Source of the DNA: Pachypanchax playfairii
Taxonomy: Eukaryota > Chordata > Actinopteri > Cyprinodontiformes > Aplocheilidae
Reading direction: 5' to 3'
Assembly (NCBI GenBank): GCA_006937955.1
Contig: SSNP01000024.1
Coordinates: 1,332,065 to 1,396,064, forward strand
DNA length: 64,000 nt
Position 1 is the stretch's first letter; every line of letters begins with the position of its first letter. Shown piece after piece: positions 34,446 to 45,792 of this stretch. A program made the position numbers and the translations under genes. Under the pieces are notes generated by a model. It was not told where the DNA came from and ran no database searches. It saw nothing but the letters and a program-made list of their open reading frames with translations.

Positions 34446-34772
34446 CTCTTCTCAAGAGCAGCAGCACAAGCTAGCGCAACGCAGCTACCGGTGTATGGGC
34501 TGGGGGTGGTGGAGTGGTTTGGGGGGTTGGACTGTTTACTTCACTGTGCACTTTTATTGGACGCTATGAAATACGTAGGATAAAATGCCACGTAGGAAAA
34601 AATGGTGCTTTCCGATTCAACCGTTTTTTAAATATGAAACAAAGCGGACCGCCCACAAACGGGAACTTTGATACTCGCTTTGGACGTTCACACGGCCTCA
34701 TCAGTGCACAACACATCATGATATACCCCAAAAACCTCAAAAAATTGCACTTTGATGTCATAACCCCTTTAA

Positions 34773-37700
34773 CATCATAGATCCTATATGCAGGTTTTTA
34801 AAGCTATGAAATGATTATCAATCTTTTCCCAAATTTAATCTGAATCAGACTGTTTAACAAGCTCCCAGCTCACATTTGTAAACTACCTTCAAAGTTCTGA
34901 TAAAACACCTTAAAAAATCTGTGTTTTAATGAAATAGATAATTGAGAATATTTAAACTTTGTCTATTAACAGAGCTCAGATGTAAGTTTACACATTTTGA
35001 CACACATGCGTCAGTCTGTAAAAGTGTAATTATGTGTACCTGCCACTCGTCTGGCTGCAGCCCTCAAACACTTGCTCTACAGCTTGACACTGTCAGCAAA
35101 CAGCTAATAATGTGCTGCTAATGTTAGATAAACCAGCTTCCCTACTGCCAGCTCTGACAAGTCCCATCCTGCAGGTTGACAGCGTCGCTTCCTGAGGTTT
35201 ATGTTTTGAATCTGTGATTTTGAATCTGTCACAGACAGTGCACTGCAGTGGAAATGTTCTCCTGTGACGTTGATTGTTTAGTTTACTCTTACGTCTTCTA
35301 GCATGTAAAAAAATACGCACACTCATCATAAAGACATGCTTAGAAATGTAAAATCCTCAATTTTCTTTGGAGAAAAATGTTTCTGGAATGTAAATAGATG
35401 CATAAATTGGAGCTCATATATTTAATGTTATTGGATAAAAATTGTCCATTTTTTTAACGTATCATTTTTTTTAGGAAAGCTGTGCAAAAATGTAAGAATA
35501 CCTCTGAATGGATAGGTTAAAGGAATAGTTCAGATCTTTTTAAGTGGATTTCTGTGAAAATGTTGTTAAAAATAGTTTAGTTCTGACATGACAAACAAAC
35601 TATGGGCTAATCACAGCAGGGCCAGTTGTAAAGTGTGTTACCACTGTCTTAAAACACCTGTAAACTTAAAAATATTCCAGTAGTTTATGAAAACATGTTG
35701 TACAGCCATAATTATTACACCCCAAATGTATCTATGTAAAATTATTAAGACATTTGGAGCAGAAATTTTGCAGAGCTAACTGTTTGTAGCATTTTTTGTT
35801 ACGTATGTAGCCAAAAGGGTTTTCCAAAAAGCGGGTAACTGTACTTATTCTTCTGGTTCTTCATCTGAAAGGCTTCTGCTGTTCAGATCATGGTTTGGGA
35901 ATTCCTGTAAGTTGTTGTGACCACAATGTGAATAGTCAACCCCCCCTTACTTACACAGGACAGTGATTTTCTCACATAAACAGGCTTGTGAATAATGACT
36001 CAATAAATGTTTTTCTTATCATTTCTTGCTGGTGGCTTGATGCAGTTTAAATGTAATAAAACTCTTTAGATATGTAACTAAACTTCACATGATGTAGAAC
36101 AGCAACATGAGGTAATACACTTTAGTCAAATTAAATAAAGATAGAAAAAGGCCAAATTTCCATTAAGCTTCCTTATGTTGCTAATGCTAACAGTAAAACT
36201 GGCTAATGCTAAGTTTGTTAGCACATAAACTCCTGCTTGATAATCAACAAAAGGTGATCATTAACTTAGTGACAGATAAACTGCTATAGTTTTTGATGTG
36301 ATGTTATTTTGCTTTTTGTCAGTATCTGTCACTGTTTTTGTTGACATGATCTGTCTTTTGATTATTTTGAGATTTGTTAGGATTTTAACAATTTAATTTT
36401 ATATTCTATATTTACAGTGACTTTTTAACACCCGTCCAAGAACATTTACAGAAATGCCTAGCAATGTTCACTACCTGTCAAACTGAAGGTAAAATATAAC
36501 TCATGTTCTGTCTGTGTGGCTGCAGGCAGTTTATTTCTGTTTTCTTTTTATTTGGATAGTTTTTCCCATCTGTGGCCTCACTGGTCCTAAACTACGGAAA
36601 CATTTTCAGTAAAAGTGACGATAAATAGTGAAGTTTATGATGATCTAAATTTATTTATGTACAAAACTAAATCATAGAACATGCTGTTCACGTGACGGTT
36701 CACTCACCTTTTTTTTTTCTCTACCTTGGTGAATAAAACCAGTTGATAAACAAAACAACCTTCCTATTTGAAAAATCTCACTTTGAACATTTTATTTACA
36801 TGAAGCACCAATTCAAAAAATAAAACGATTGTTTTCAGAACGCGTTTTAAAGCTCTGATTTTTTTAAAATTTTGTAACATGATGGACAAGAATACTCGTT
36901 CATCATTAATGAAAAACCATTTTAAGAAAATTGGACATTTTAGAAGCTAAATCAGCTGGTGTTATCGTGCACATTCTTCATCTAGTTACCTCTGCTCTCT
37001 AAATAAACCCAACAACAGCTATAAATAACTACTCACTCATAGATTTGGAACAAAACATATAAACACACTTGCTTACAAATCTAAGTTCTTCATACAAAGA
37101 GCTACTGTCACACTCGCAGCCCAAATGGCTGTTTTCTGTTGTTAGTCATTTACTCCTGAAACATACACTTACCCGCCTGACAAAGAGTTTCATCTTTTAT
37201 TATCTGCCTCACAACAAAGCCCAGATTCATGTGTGCTTTCTATCTCACTCATAATCTTCCTCGTAGCACTCAGGCTGCACTCTGGGGAGCCATCTCAAAG
37301 CAGTAAGCGCAGCCCCTGTGCAAGTAGAAAAAGTGTGCTGTGTGTGTGTCGATGCACGTTGAACACACCCTCCTGCTCTCTGATGTGTCGTCTCTGATGC
37401 ACTTGATAGCTGCTGATACTAGCCATTGTGAAGCAACGCTCCCGGTCTCTGTTATTACATTAGTTGTTACCATTTTATCCTCTTCTCTCTCAAGTTCTCC
37501 GCCTCTCTCCCCGACATTGTTCCATTTCTTCCTCTAATTATCAGCATTCCTCGGCTCCTTGGTGTCCTTTCCACTAAGTCTGTCTGTTGTGATTTAGTGC
37601 TGGCTGTGTTTACTCTCCAATGCAGTTTTCGAAACCAGGGGAAATTATAACTCGAACCCGGGCTGAGTCTCTGTCCAAATTATGGCCATTGATTTGTGTC

Positions 37701-39503
37701 TTTATTATTTCTTCAGTGCAGTTTGAGTAGGTCTGAGTGCAGCTCAACACCACCATCTAGTGATGGTTGAAACACAAAGAAAGAAGGAGCATGTTTCTGT
37801 TGCCTTTTCCCAAGACGACAAGACTTCAGGTTGCATGTTGGTCTCCACTCATGTTGGTTTTATAGCAGAATCTTTAAAAGCTTTAAAGCTAAACTCAATC
37901 TCACTAACTCACTGACCTGAAGGTGACTGTCCCTCTCCCCGTGGCGGTTTGCTTTACTCAGGGTGGAGCGTTGTGCCGCACAGTGGCAGCGCTCGGCTGG
38001 TTTGATGAAGGAATGCTCCAACCATCTGCTGCACATTAGAATTGGACCTCCTGCCCAATTCAATTAGCAGCCCAAGCCAGTGCCACTGATTGGGTGGTGG
38101 TAGGGCAGGCGGGATGGGGGGGTACCCCAAGTCTGCCTCTGGATCACAGTGGAGGGTGGAAGACTCTGAAGGAAAAGACATCAGAAAACAGAGACTGAAT
38201 ACGTGCTCGCCACAGACAAAGATCCAAGAAGTTAAATTAAAATGATGAAAATTTAAAGCTGTGTTTGCGCTCACCAGTGTTAATTAGATGTAGCGGCCAT
38301 CTTGACTTGGATTCCCTCCAAAAATTAATTAGTAGTAAAGTAGGTGTAACCCTTAGCAGTTCAGGAGTTTTTTTTATTATTTCTGACACTAGAAACAAAC
38401 ACAAGGAAAATCATTAACTCGTGTTTTTAATGGAAAATAAACAGCCGCTCCAAGGTTGGGCCACACGTTTATCTCTAAAACCCATCAAAAAACACAATAA
38501 ACAAAAAAGTCCAAAGTTTTCAACACGCTTAAAAAACTTTTTATCATTTCAAATTGCATCAACAAGTATCTGGACACTTGCAACAGGATGAAAAAACCCT
38601 GAGATTTTTCATGTTTGAGCAAAACAAGAGGAAACCAACTAAACTGATGAAATCAAAGGAAAGTGCTCCAACAGATAAACAGCAGCTACACAAATATTTA
38701 GATAAATGACACCTGAAAAAAAAAGACTTGTCAACATGCATGAAGACCCTTTCCCAGGTTTTGATGTGGAATCAAAACGTATGAAGGCGTGAGACACTGA
38801 AGAACCACTGTAGGGACTTGAATATCTGTGTTTTCAGGTCAAGAACGCTTTTCATCCCAAATTTAACACACCTTTTGTGTTTGTTTCAACTTTAACGAAT
38901 GAGTGTAAGAGCCTGTGTACATTAGTGTTTGTTGGTAGCATGTGCTAATGTGTGTTTTAAGTACTTGCTGTCATTCTGTACCTAAAGATAAAAGATGGGC
39001 CTGAGTGTGTTTGTTAGTAAAGTATCTAATAAAACTTTAAGAAAGTTTTCTTGATTTACTTTTGGAATCAAGGATTATAACTCAAATTTGGTGATATTCC
39101 TATGTATCACATGCCCAAAGTAGATATTTTTCCAAAGTGGCTGTAACTCCATTGTGTCTGAACACAAGATGGTGTGCAGTTTAAAACTCTGGCATGAGAG
39201 GAGGCGGGTGGAACACATTCCTCCCAGGAATGCTTGGCCTTTAATATTAATCATGTTCTGAGAGCAGAAAGCTGCTCACACAGTCACATGACGGGGACCT
39301 GCCTCCTTGTTTCAGACAAAAGTCTCATTTATTTGTGAAAGCTGTTTGATTGTGAAGCTTTGGAGCCAGAAAGCATCTGGTTGTCTCACTGCAGGGACAC
39401 GTCGTGCTAACGGGACTTCTTGACTTGACTCCACTGCACCTGCTGCTCGTGTCTTATCTTCTCAGCCTGAAGCTTAATGAGTCTAAACAATCCACATACA
39501 CGT
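34773..39503. other. Non-coding DNA with one MITE left end
   Basis: No gene was recognised in 4.7 kb. At 35517-35560 a TTAA followed by AGGAATAGTTCAGATCTTTT looks like the left end of the family at 29808, with no matching right end. The 38040-38100 part (AATTCAATTAGCAGCCCAAG) is a possible conserved non-coding block, unproven. Frames at 37270-37537 and 37860-38274 are unassigned. Confidence 0.42.
35517..35690 (+). mobile_element. MITE left-end fragment (AGGAATAGTTCAGAT family)
   Basis: TTAA (35517-35520) is followed by AGGAATAGTTCAGATCTTTT, the typical start of an abundant teleost TTAA-type MITE. The right end was not found, so the extent is approximate. Confidence 0.4.
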
Positions 39504-39559
39504 GTGTAAACTAGGATGCAACGATACCTATGTTGGTATTGGGTATCAAGGCCAAACCA

Positions 39560-40075
39560 TTCAAATGTTCCCGCCCTGCGGACACCCCTCAGGAATGGAC
39601 ACCCTTGTCCAGTGGACAGGTTTTGGGTCAACCAAGTGTTTTTACTACTTATATAACCCCTCCCAGACACCCCGCTGTTCTGGACAACGTACACTTTTTG
39701 TCTGTCCTAAAAAAAAAAATCCGTGAAAGTTCACCCGCTAGCGGACAGTAATCACAGGTCTCTCAGCCTCGTCACGTTTGTATTGTTGTGTAAACAACAG
39801 GTCTCGGCCGTTTATTTCAGAATAAACAAACCAAAAAAAATTGACAAGTATCCTTTAAATTTTATTCAAAGTTGAGACATATTCAGAAGAGGATTTGACC
39901 ATGCGCTAGTTCATAAATTAATCAGAAGTATCGAGGAAATGTTGAAATGGTTTACGGACATTTCTAGGTGACAGGACACTCGTACACGCTGCCTCTCTGG
40001 GACGGACACCCTACCATAACTGACGAAACGTCTGGTCCCGTCAGAGTTTGCTATGGCGAGGTTTCACTCTACAGG
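39560..40075 (+). mobile_element. Tigger/pogo-like fragment (tentative)
   Basis: The segment ends GCTATGGCGAGGTTTCACT near a TA, and its left part contains CGGACACCCCTCAGGAATGGACACC, with GGGACGGACACCCTACC in the right part. These phrases are typical of Tigger-like non-coding ends, and the right end resembles 547-586. A proper left terminus was not found. It lies inside the outer hAT. Confidence 0.35.
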
Positions 40076-40389
40076 TTTATTTTTCACTTGAAATTTTAGT
40101 TTTGTGGTCGATTTTTTTAATGTTTTATTTTTTATCTAATTTATCATCATTTGTTGTAACAAGCAGAGAAGAAAATAAAACCTGTCTTCCAGTTCATTGC
40201 ATTTGTGTGTGTGTTAGAAGTATCGACATTGGTACTCTGTATTGGCAAATACTCAGATCCAAGCATTGTATTGGTTTGAAAAAAGTTGTATCGTTGCATC
40301 CACTAATAAAAACATAAAACCAAAATTTCAAGTAAAAATTAACAATTTTCTGTGGAATTACAGCAGAGTTTGCACATTTTAAGTATTGG

Positions 40390-41365
40390 TTCATGGTCAG
40401 GGCTGCACATAAGTGGTCCGCAGGTCCGCACACACTGTCAAAATATAAAATGCGCACCAGATGAAAAGTTGCAACACGCGTTTGCGTACTTAACATTTGT
40501 TTGGCTGAGCTGCGTGAATTTTTAGGTTAATCAGAGGCGGTTCATTGTCAAATAAATGAAGAATCCCGTTGACTTCTTTTGTTTGACTGATATGTTTCTC
40601 AGCCAGAGCGCCGAAGTTCCAGCTGATCAGCTGATGCTGCGTCTCTCTCTGTCTCTGTGTATCAGTTTGCCAGTGTGACGGATTTTCAGTCAGTCAGATC
40701 AGTGCAGCTGACTGCAGGATTCTGCATCGCGTCAAAACTGAAAAAATTCACTGAATAAGACAAATAGACCATCGTGGCACAGACGTGTAGAACTACCTTT
40801 TTGTGCTATAAAATACAGAAAACCACCTGTTTTAATCAACAGTATCAGCGTATTTGTCTGTGATCCGCGCCATTTTGAATGCGCGCAAAGCACTATGGGA
40901 TATGCAGTCAATGACCCATAACTGTCCAGTGTATCTTTTTATCTGACTGCATCACATTACAAACATCCTCATCATTTCAAAACAAAAAACAGTTACAGTA
41001 AATGACAGAAGCTCCAACAGCTGACTAATAAATTTCAACACCAAACTGTTAAATGTAGATTAAAGTGAACAATCAAACCTGTAAACAATCCAACCTGAAC
41101 TCTGAAGGTTTTTTTTTTACCAGTATTTTTATATTTTACTGGTTTCTCTTGATTTTTTCAACAATTAAAGGATTTTTATTGAAACAAATATAGAGCCAGG
41201 GAAAGTAAACAGACTGAATTTGAAGCTTGATGAAACCAAAAACAAAGCAGAGGAGCTCGGAAGAGACACAGCGAGACACATTTAAAAATGTGAGGACCAA
41301 GCAACAACCCTAGGTTGTCTTCTGAGAACCAGGCCAAAAATATTATGTGCACCCCTGTTCATGGT
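40390..41365. mobile_element. Nested hAT-type element with perfect 8-bp target duplication
   Basis: The element (40398-41357, 960 bp) starts CAGGGCTGCACATAA and ends TTATGTGCACCCCTG, an inverted pair with one difference. Identical TTCATGGT copies flank it (40390-40397 and 41358-41365). CAGGG termini with 8-bp duplications are typical of hAT. No transposase frame survives. It interrupts the outer hAT and is therefore the younger insertion. Confidence 0.92.
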
Positions 41366-41449
41366 ATAGATTAACTAACCGATACGAGTACTTTAGAATG
41401 GTATCGGCCCCGATACCAGTATCGGTATCAGTGCATCCCTAGCGTAAAC

Positions 41450-43553
41450 CTAACCTAGCCTTACAAAGGACCAAGAACTTTTAATCAATTTTTGTTCATG
41501 TTTGTGCAAAGTGACCCTAAAGCGTTACATTTTGGACATGCAAGCTCACCAGAGCTTCAGTGTGAGATGCACCATAGAAGCATAGTGGAAAGGGAAGTTG
41601 TTATGTAACGGTAGCAGTGCTCCTCTTACCTACACAACATGATCAAAACATAAAGAACGTAAACATACTCACGAGCCTGCTGTCAGCTTAATCTGTCTGA
41701 TCTCCACCAAACATACACATAGTTTGGAAAAAGCAGGACACATGAACCCAGTGGAACAAACTTCCTCATCTGTTCAAGGCGCTGTCAAATATTCTCTCAG
41801 CCTTTGGAGACATAATGCACGAAAACATTCGCTCATATAAACAGTGTTCTGTGTGGATATGTTCCCAATTATCTGCTGCTTTTTCTCTGATTTTTAATTT
41901 GTACCAGACAGACATTCTTTGGTGAACTCAGACTCTAAAACAATCGCAGGATTGTGTGTTTTACTTGAGTGAATATCAGGCACTGCAGTGTGTTCTCATC
42001 ATGCCACAAACATATTTACCGTAGCTTCCCCTCCCCTCGTATCAGTGTGTTGAATTTGATTCTGTTGATGTTTTATCTCAGGCAGAGCAACACGTCGATT
42101 CCCTTTTTCTTATCTCACCTGTTCCTCTCACCACAGAAACCCTGCAGTCGGCACGCTGTGTTCTGCAAACATGCCCTCAGGCAGACGCTGACCCACGCAA
42201 AAACACAAACTCGCACATGTAACAACAACATTTCAAAAGTAAGACATACACAAAAGGCCTGGAAACTTCAAAAAAATATATCATCACTATTTAAAGACCA
42301 CAGAAAACCAATAAGAGGAACGTGAGGTCCAATAAATGCTGCAGACATCGAAATGTTTGCTGTGGCGAGTTTCCATCAACGCAGAGCAGATCATCCCGGT
42401 AACATTTCTGTGTGATGCACACAGACTCTAAGCAGCATGACGGCAATGACCGTTTCTTTGTGTCGGTGCTCACGTGTGAGTAATCTTCCTATTGTTTCAT
42501 CTTTGAGCTAAATTCAGCCATAATGACGGCATTATTTGTGCCAGCAGGATAAAACCTCGGCCTGGTGTGTTTAAATATCCAGATCGATGTGTGTGCATCA
42601 CTTCCTGTGGCTCGTTGGTGTGTGTTAGTGAGTTTAAGGCACAAATCAAACTACCAAGATATGCAGAGGTTTGTGCTTTTTTCAGAGTCGTTGTTTTAGC
42701 ATTAATTATAACAGCCTTTGTGTTTCAGTGGCACATGCAGCAGTTTAATTTGTTCTGCAGCTTCATGATACTGGTGAGAAGAACTCAGTCAGGGAGACAC
42801 AATTTCTGTCTGAAATGGTTGAAAATAAGATGTTAACATTGACATTTACATCTGATTATATTTGGATTAATTTCAGGACTGTTTTCTCACATATTTCTCT
42901 TTTTCAAATGGCTCAGTTTTCTTTAAAAAATAATTCTGCACATGGGATATCAGCAAACCTGCACTCCCATGTCTCACATCCCTTCAAATTATCCAATTCC
43001 CAACTAACTCTTATTTTAAACTTCCATTATTTGTGTCAAGAACACATTTTTTTATTCCCACCATTTTGATCCTTTTTTCATGATTTATTTGAAATATGAT
43101 TGGCATTTAATAATTAACTGTGGCTGAGCAGAAAATTGCATCTGAGCTGAAACTTTAGGTTTTTTTTTTCTTTTGTTTATTACCTTGATTTGACTTTTAC
43201 AATAAATTTGGTAAACAAACTTTAACGTGACACAAGAGAATTATATTGAATTAACTTTTTCATCCTTGATTATCCAGATTACACAAACTTGGTTATTATG
43301 GTTTTCAGTCATTTCTGAGATGGATTTTTTTTTTTCAGCTTGGGGGCATTTGTGTGCAGAACTGTTTAAACATGTTAATATTTAGTTGAAAAGACAATGT
43401 TTATGATATTTAAACATTAATAATTAAGATAACCACATTATAAAGAAGTCAGGACATGAACTAAATTTGTACCTATTTGGAAAATCCCAGTATGAATTTA
43501 ATAAACAAGTGTACATTTGTTCAGAGTTTTTGAATAGTAAAAAAACTATTAGT
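41450..43553. other. Non-coding DNA
   Basis: No gene was recognised. Frames at 41969-42325, 42567-42836 and 42815-43069 are unassigned. The AT-rich part from 42.8 kb has many T runs. Confidence 0.45.
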
Positions 43554-44806
43554 TTAAATAGGAACTCACCCCCCCTCTAAATTGTCTTCCTGCCTTCTAA
43601 CTGCTTATTTAAAAAAAATGCTATTACTTAGGACCCTGGGGGGGGGCTTGGCTGTGATTGACCTAGCACTTCTCCGTGTTTAGATTAGCTCCAGTGTGAC
43701 TCTGCCGTATTGCAGAGAGATAACCCCTAGTATGGTGAAAATATAAGGTCTATAAATCACATCCACACACAATCACAACCACTGCAGGGACGTCTTTGCC
43801 CTGATTTCATTATTCTTTTAATAGTATTAGTTATTTCCTTTGTCGTAGTTTTCAGCCAGTTGCTCTAACGCCGGGCTCACACTGCATCCGGATCCGGTCC
43901 GGTGCGGACCCCGCAGGTATTCCGTTAGATTCAAATCCCTTTTGAAGGTTCACAGTAGCTCCGTGCGGTGCGGGTCCGGTTACGGGGGCCGTACGGCACT
44001 ACGGAAAGAATCCGCAAGGTTCAATTTTTTCCGGACGCCGGAGTCACTCCGCGTCAAATTTGATGAAATCTGACGAGCTATACAGGAAGTGTGGCTTGAA
44101 TATCCGGTGTTTTTTCAAAATAAACGAGTGTACAAACAATTGTAACTTGACTCTTCTTTTTAGACAGCACACGCGCTAATAGGAAATGTAAACATTACAT
44201 CACACCCGGTGACACAGGGTCCCGAAAGCCTGCAGCACAACACATTTTCACACATTTGCTAAATAATGGACGTGTTCTCGTGTGAAGTCCCGACAAAACG
44301 ATAACCCACGTGAACTTCTGTTCTCGCGGGTGCCGTTTCCGCACCCAGCACCGGAGCTGGCCGCACTCTCTATCTGGAGCAGATGTGAGTGGTAGCTTGC
44401 GGAAAAACCGCACCGAAGCCGGACCGAAGTCGTTCCGTAGGCAGTGTGAGCCCGGCGTCAATCCCTGTGTGAAGCTCTTTGGTGAGATTCTGGAGACAAC
44501 GGGAAGGCGGGGGCGAGTTTGTCTGTCTGAGAGATGGTTTTATACCCCAGGAGGCGTGTCTTAGAAACGATGCCGGTGACATAGACATGTACCGCTTTCA
44601 GCCAATCACAAATTTCGAATGCAATACCACCTTTCAACCCTAAGAGGGCAGCACTAAGACATATTTAGACCAAAAAGTGTAGAATTGAACAAGTTTACAT
44701 GGAAATGTCAAAAAATGCCCAGAAACTGAAATGTTGCATTGGTGAAGACCCACTAATACAGTTTATAAGCTGAAAAAAGCTGTTTTGAGGGTGAGTTGCT
44801 CTTTAA
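43554..44806. mobile_element. TTAA-flanked MITE interrupted by a GC-rich element
   Basis: The outer element (43558-44802) starts ATAGGAACTCACCC, and its other end reads AGAGCAACTCACCC in reverse complement (12 of 14 matches). TTAA flanks both sides (43554-43557 and 44803-44806), which is Kolobok-like. The halves are separated by an element at 43869-44457. Its outer parts (43558-43868 and 44458-44802) give a MITE of about 656 bp once the insert is set aside. It is non-coding. Confidence 0.72.
43869..44457. mobile_element. Nested GC-rich MITE with CGCCGGGCTCACACTGC ends
   Basis: The left terminus CGCCGGGCTCACACTGC is repeated in inverted form at the right (GCAGTGTGAGCCCGGCG). The 589-bp interior is clearly GC- and CpG-richer than its surroundings, with CCGGATCCGGTCCGGTGCGG on the left and an inverted-like CCGCACCGAAGCCGGACCG on the right. 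The flanks are TAA and TCA, which could be a decayed 3-bp TWA duplication (Harbinger-like); the superfamily is not settled. Frames at 44195-44588 inside it are products of the GC-rich palindromes, not genes. Confidence 0.82.
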
Positions 44807-45410
44807 CAAAATTTCTGAGTTCCTGATAAATACTGAAGTAAAACTCAGCTTTCAGGCAAATAATATAAGTTTGATGTTGTAATAAAGATTTAAAGATACA
44901 GTCTGCAGTTTTTAGAACTACCAAGTAAGATCAGCGTTGTTTAATTGTATTTAATAATGATGGCTCTTAAGATTCTGATCATTTAGGTTAAGAAGAGTTA
45001 GCAGAATGTTTAGACAGCAGTGTTTTTTTGTACCTCGCCAATTTATTAAAGTCCTTACAAAGCACTATATAGAAGCAACAACTCCTTCACATCAACATCC
45101 AGATTCAAAGCCAGTTAGATACAGTATAAACACTTGAACTGTAATATCATCCAATTTATAAAATGTCACTTTGTGTCTTGTCTAAAAAAAAAAAGCAGCT
45201 GATTGGGTTAAATTTTGTTTTTAATACACCCCCATCCTAAGCAGGATGGATTGGTGACTGTAGAAAAGAATGTAACTCAGTGTTATCAGGAAGAACCAGG
45301 ATGAGTAGCATTCTACCTCAACAGACTGAGGTCTGAGCTGACAGCAAACATCTACAACTAACTACATGATTGTGCAAAAATGGAAAGTTTTAAACAGAGT
45401 TTGTCTCACG
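44807..45410. other. Non-coding AT-rich DNA
   Basis: Nothing was recognised. There is a short phrase TTTAAAGATACAGTCTGCAG at about 44890 that could be a lone TTAA-MITE left end. Confidence 0.4.
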
Positions 45411-45792
45411 AGCCCCTTTCAGACAGGCCATGAAAAACTGTTTTTTTTTTTTTTTTGCTTTTGAGTCTGAAAACAACCTTCCAGATAATCTTTTCTTGAA
45501 TTTTTGTGGCTGGAGACCTAGTAAGAAAAGTGGGCTTTTCGTGGTATGGTGTTTGCAATCAGTAAATGTTCTGGCAAAACTGGAGGGGTGTGGTGCGGTG
45601 GTGAAAAGGGGGGAGGGGGGCAAGAAATGCTTTGAATGCACACAATGATGATGTATCTGTCATGTGAATGACAGTGTATAAGAACGCGCTTCTATTTTCC
45701 TTCATCCTTTCATCGTACTAAGTTTATATCATATCCAGATACAGCCTCCCTAGACAATCCTCCGGAACATTTCTGGCTGTGTGAAAGCAGCC
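45411..45792. mobile_element. Possible MITE with diverged AGCCCCTTTCAGACAGG ends
   Basis: The left AGCCCCTTTCAGACAGGCCA and the right TGGCTGTGTGAAAGCAGCC are a loose inverted pair. A 16-base T run is at 45441-45456. No target duplication could be read. GTTCCAGA/TTCCGGAA phrases inside and after it recall fish MITEs with CCTTTCACAC ends. The boundary is uncertain. Confidence 0.38.

Larger units (their letters stand above)
33631..34772. mobile_element. Kolobok-type element, internally deleted, carrying two exon remnants
   Basis: The element (33635-34768, 1,134 bp) begins AGGTGTGATGACATCACTG and ends GATGTCATAACCCCT. The ends are inverted copies through ATGACATCA, with TTAA outside both (33631-33634 and 34769-34772). 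TTAA targets together with a THAP-domain transposase define Kolobok, and a THAP exon is present inside on the minus strand (34164-34445). A short exon-like P2X7-like N-terminus sits near the left end on the plus strand (33886-33963). The two remnants point towards each other, and everything between is AT-rich intron-like DNA without a catalytic domain. I infer a non-autonomous derivative that kept both gene starts and lost the middle. Confidence 0.85.
39504..41449. mobile_element. hAT-type element interrupted by another hAT
   Basis: The outer element (39512-41441) starts TAGGATGCAACGATACC and ends GGTATCAGTGCATCCCTA. The inverted ends can be aligned for about 50 bp with gaps. The 8-bp flanks are GTGTAAAC (39504-39511) and GCGTAAAC (41442-41449), matching at 7 of 8; the difference is a C-to-T at a CpG. 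This fits hAT. Inside lie a Tigger-like stretch (about 39560-40075), an extra copy of the terminal motif (GTATCGTTGCATCC, 40289-40302) and a complete second hAT (40398-41357). No transposase remains. An alternative is that 39512-40305 is itself an element, but its flanks match at only 5 of 8. Confidence 0.8.

Noticed and set aside
44195..44588. Overlapping frames of 72-88 codons in the GC-rich block
   Set aside because: They lie in or over the end of the palindromic MITE and reflect its GC-rich inverted repeats.
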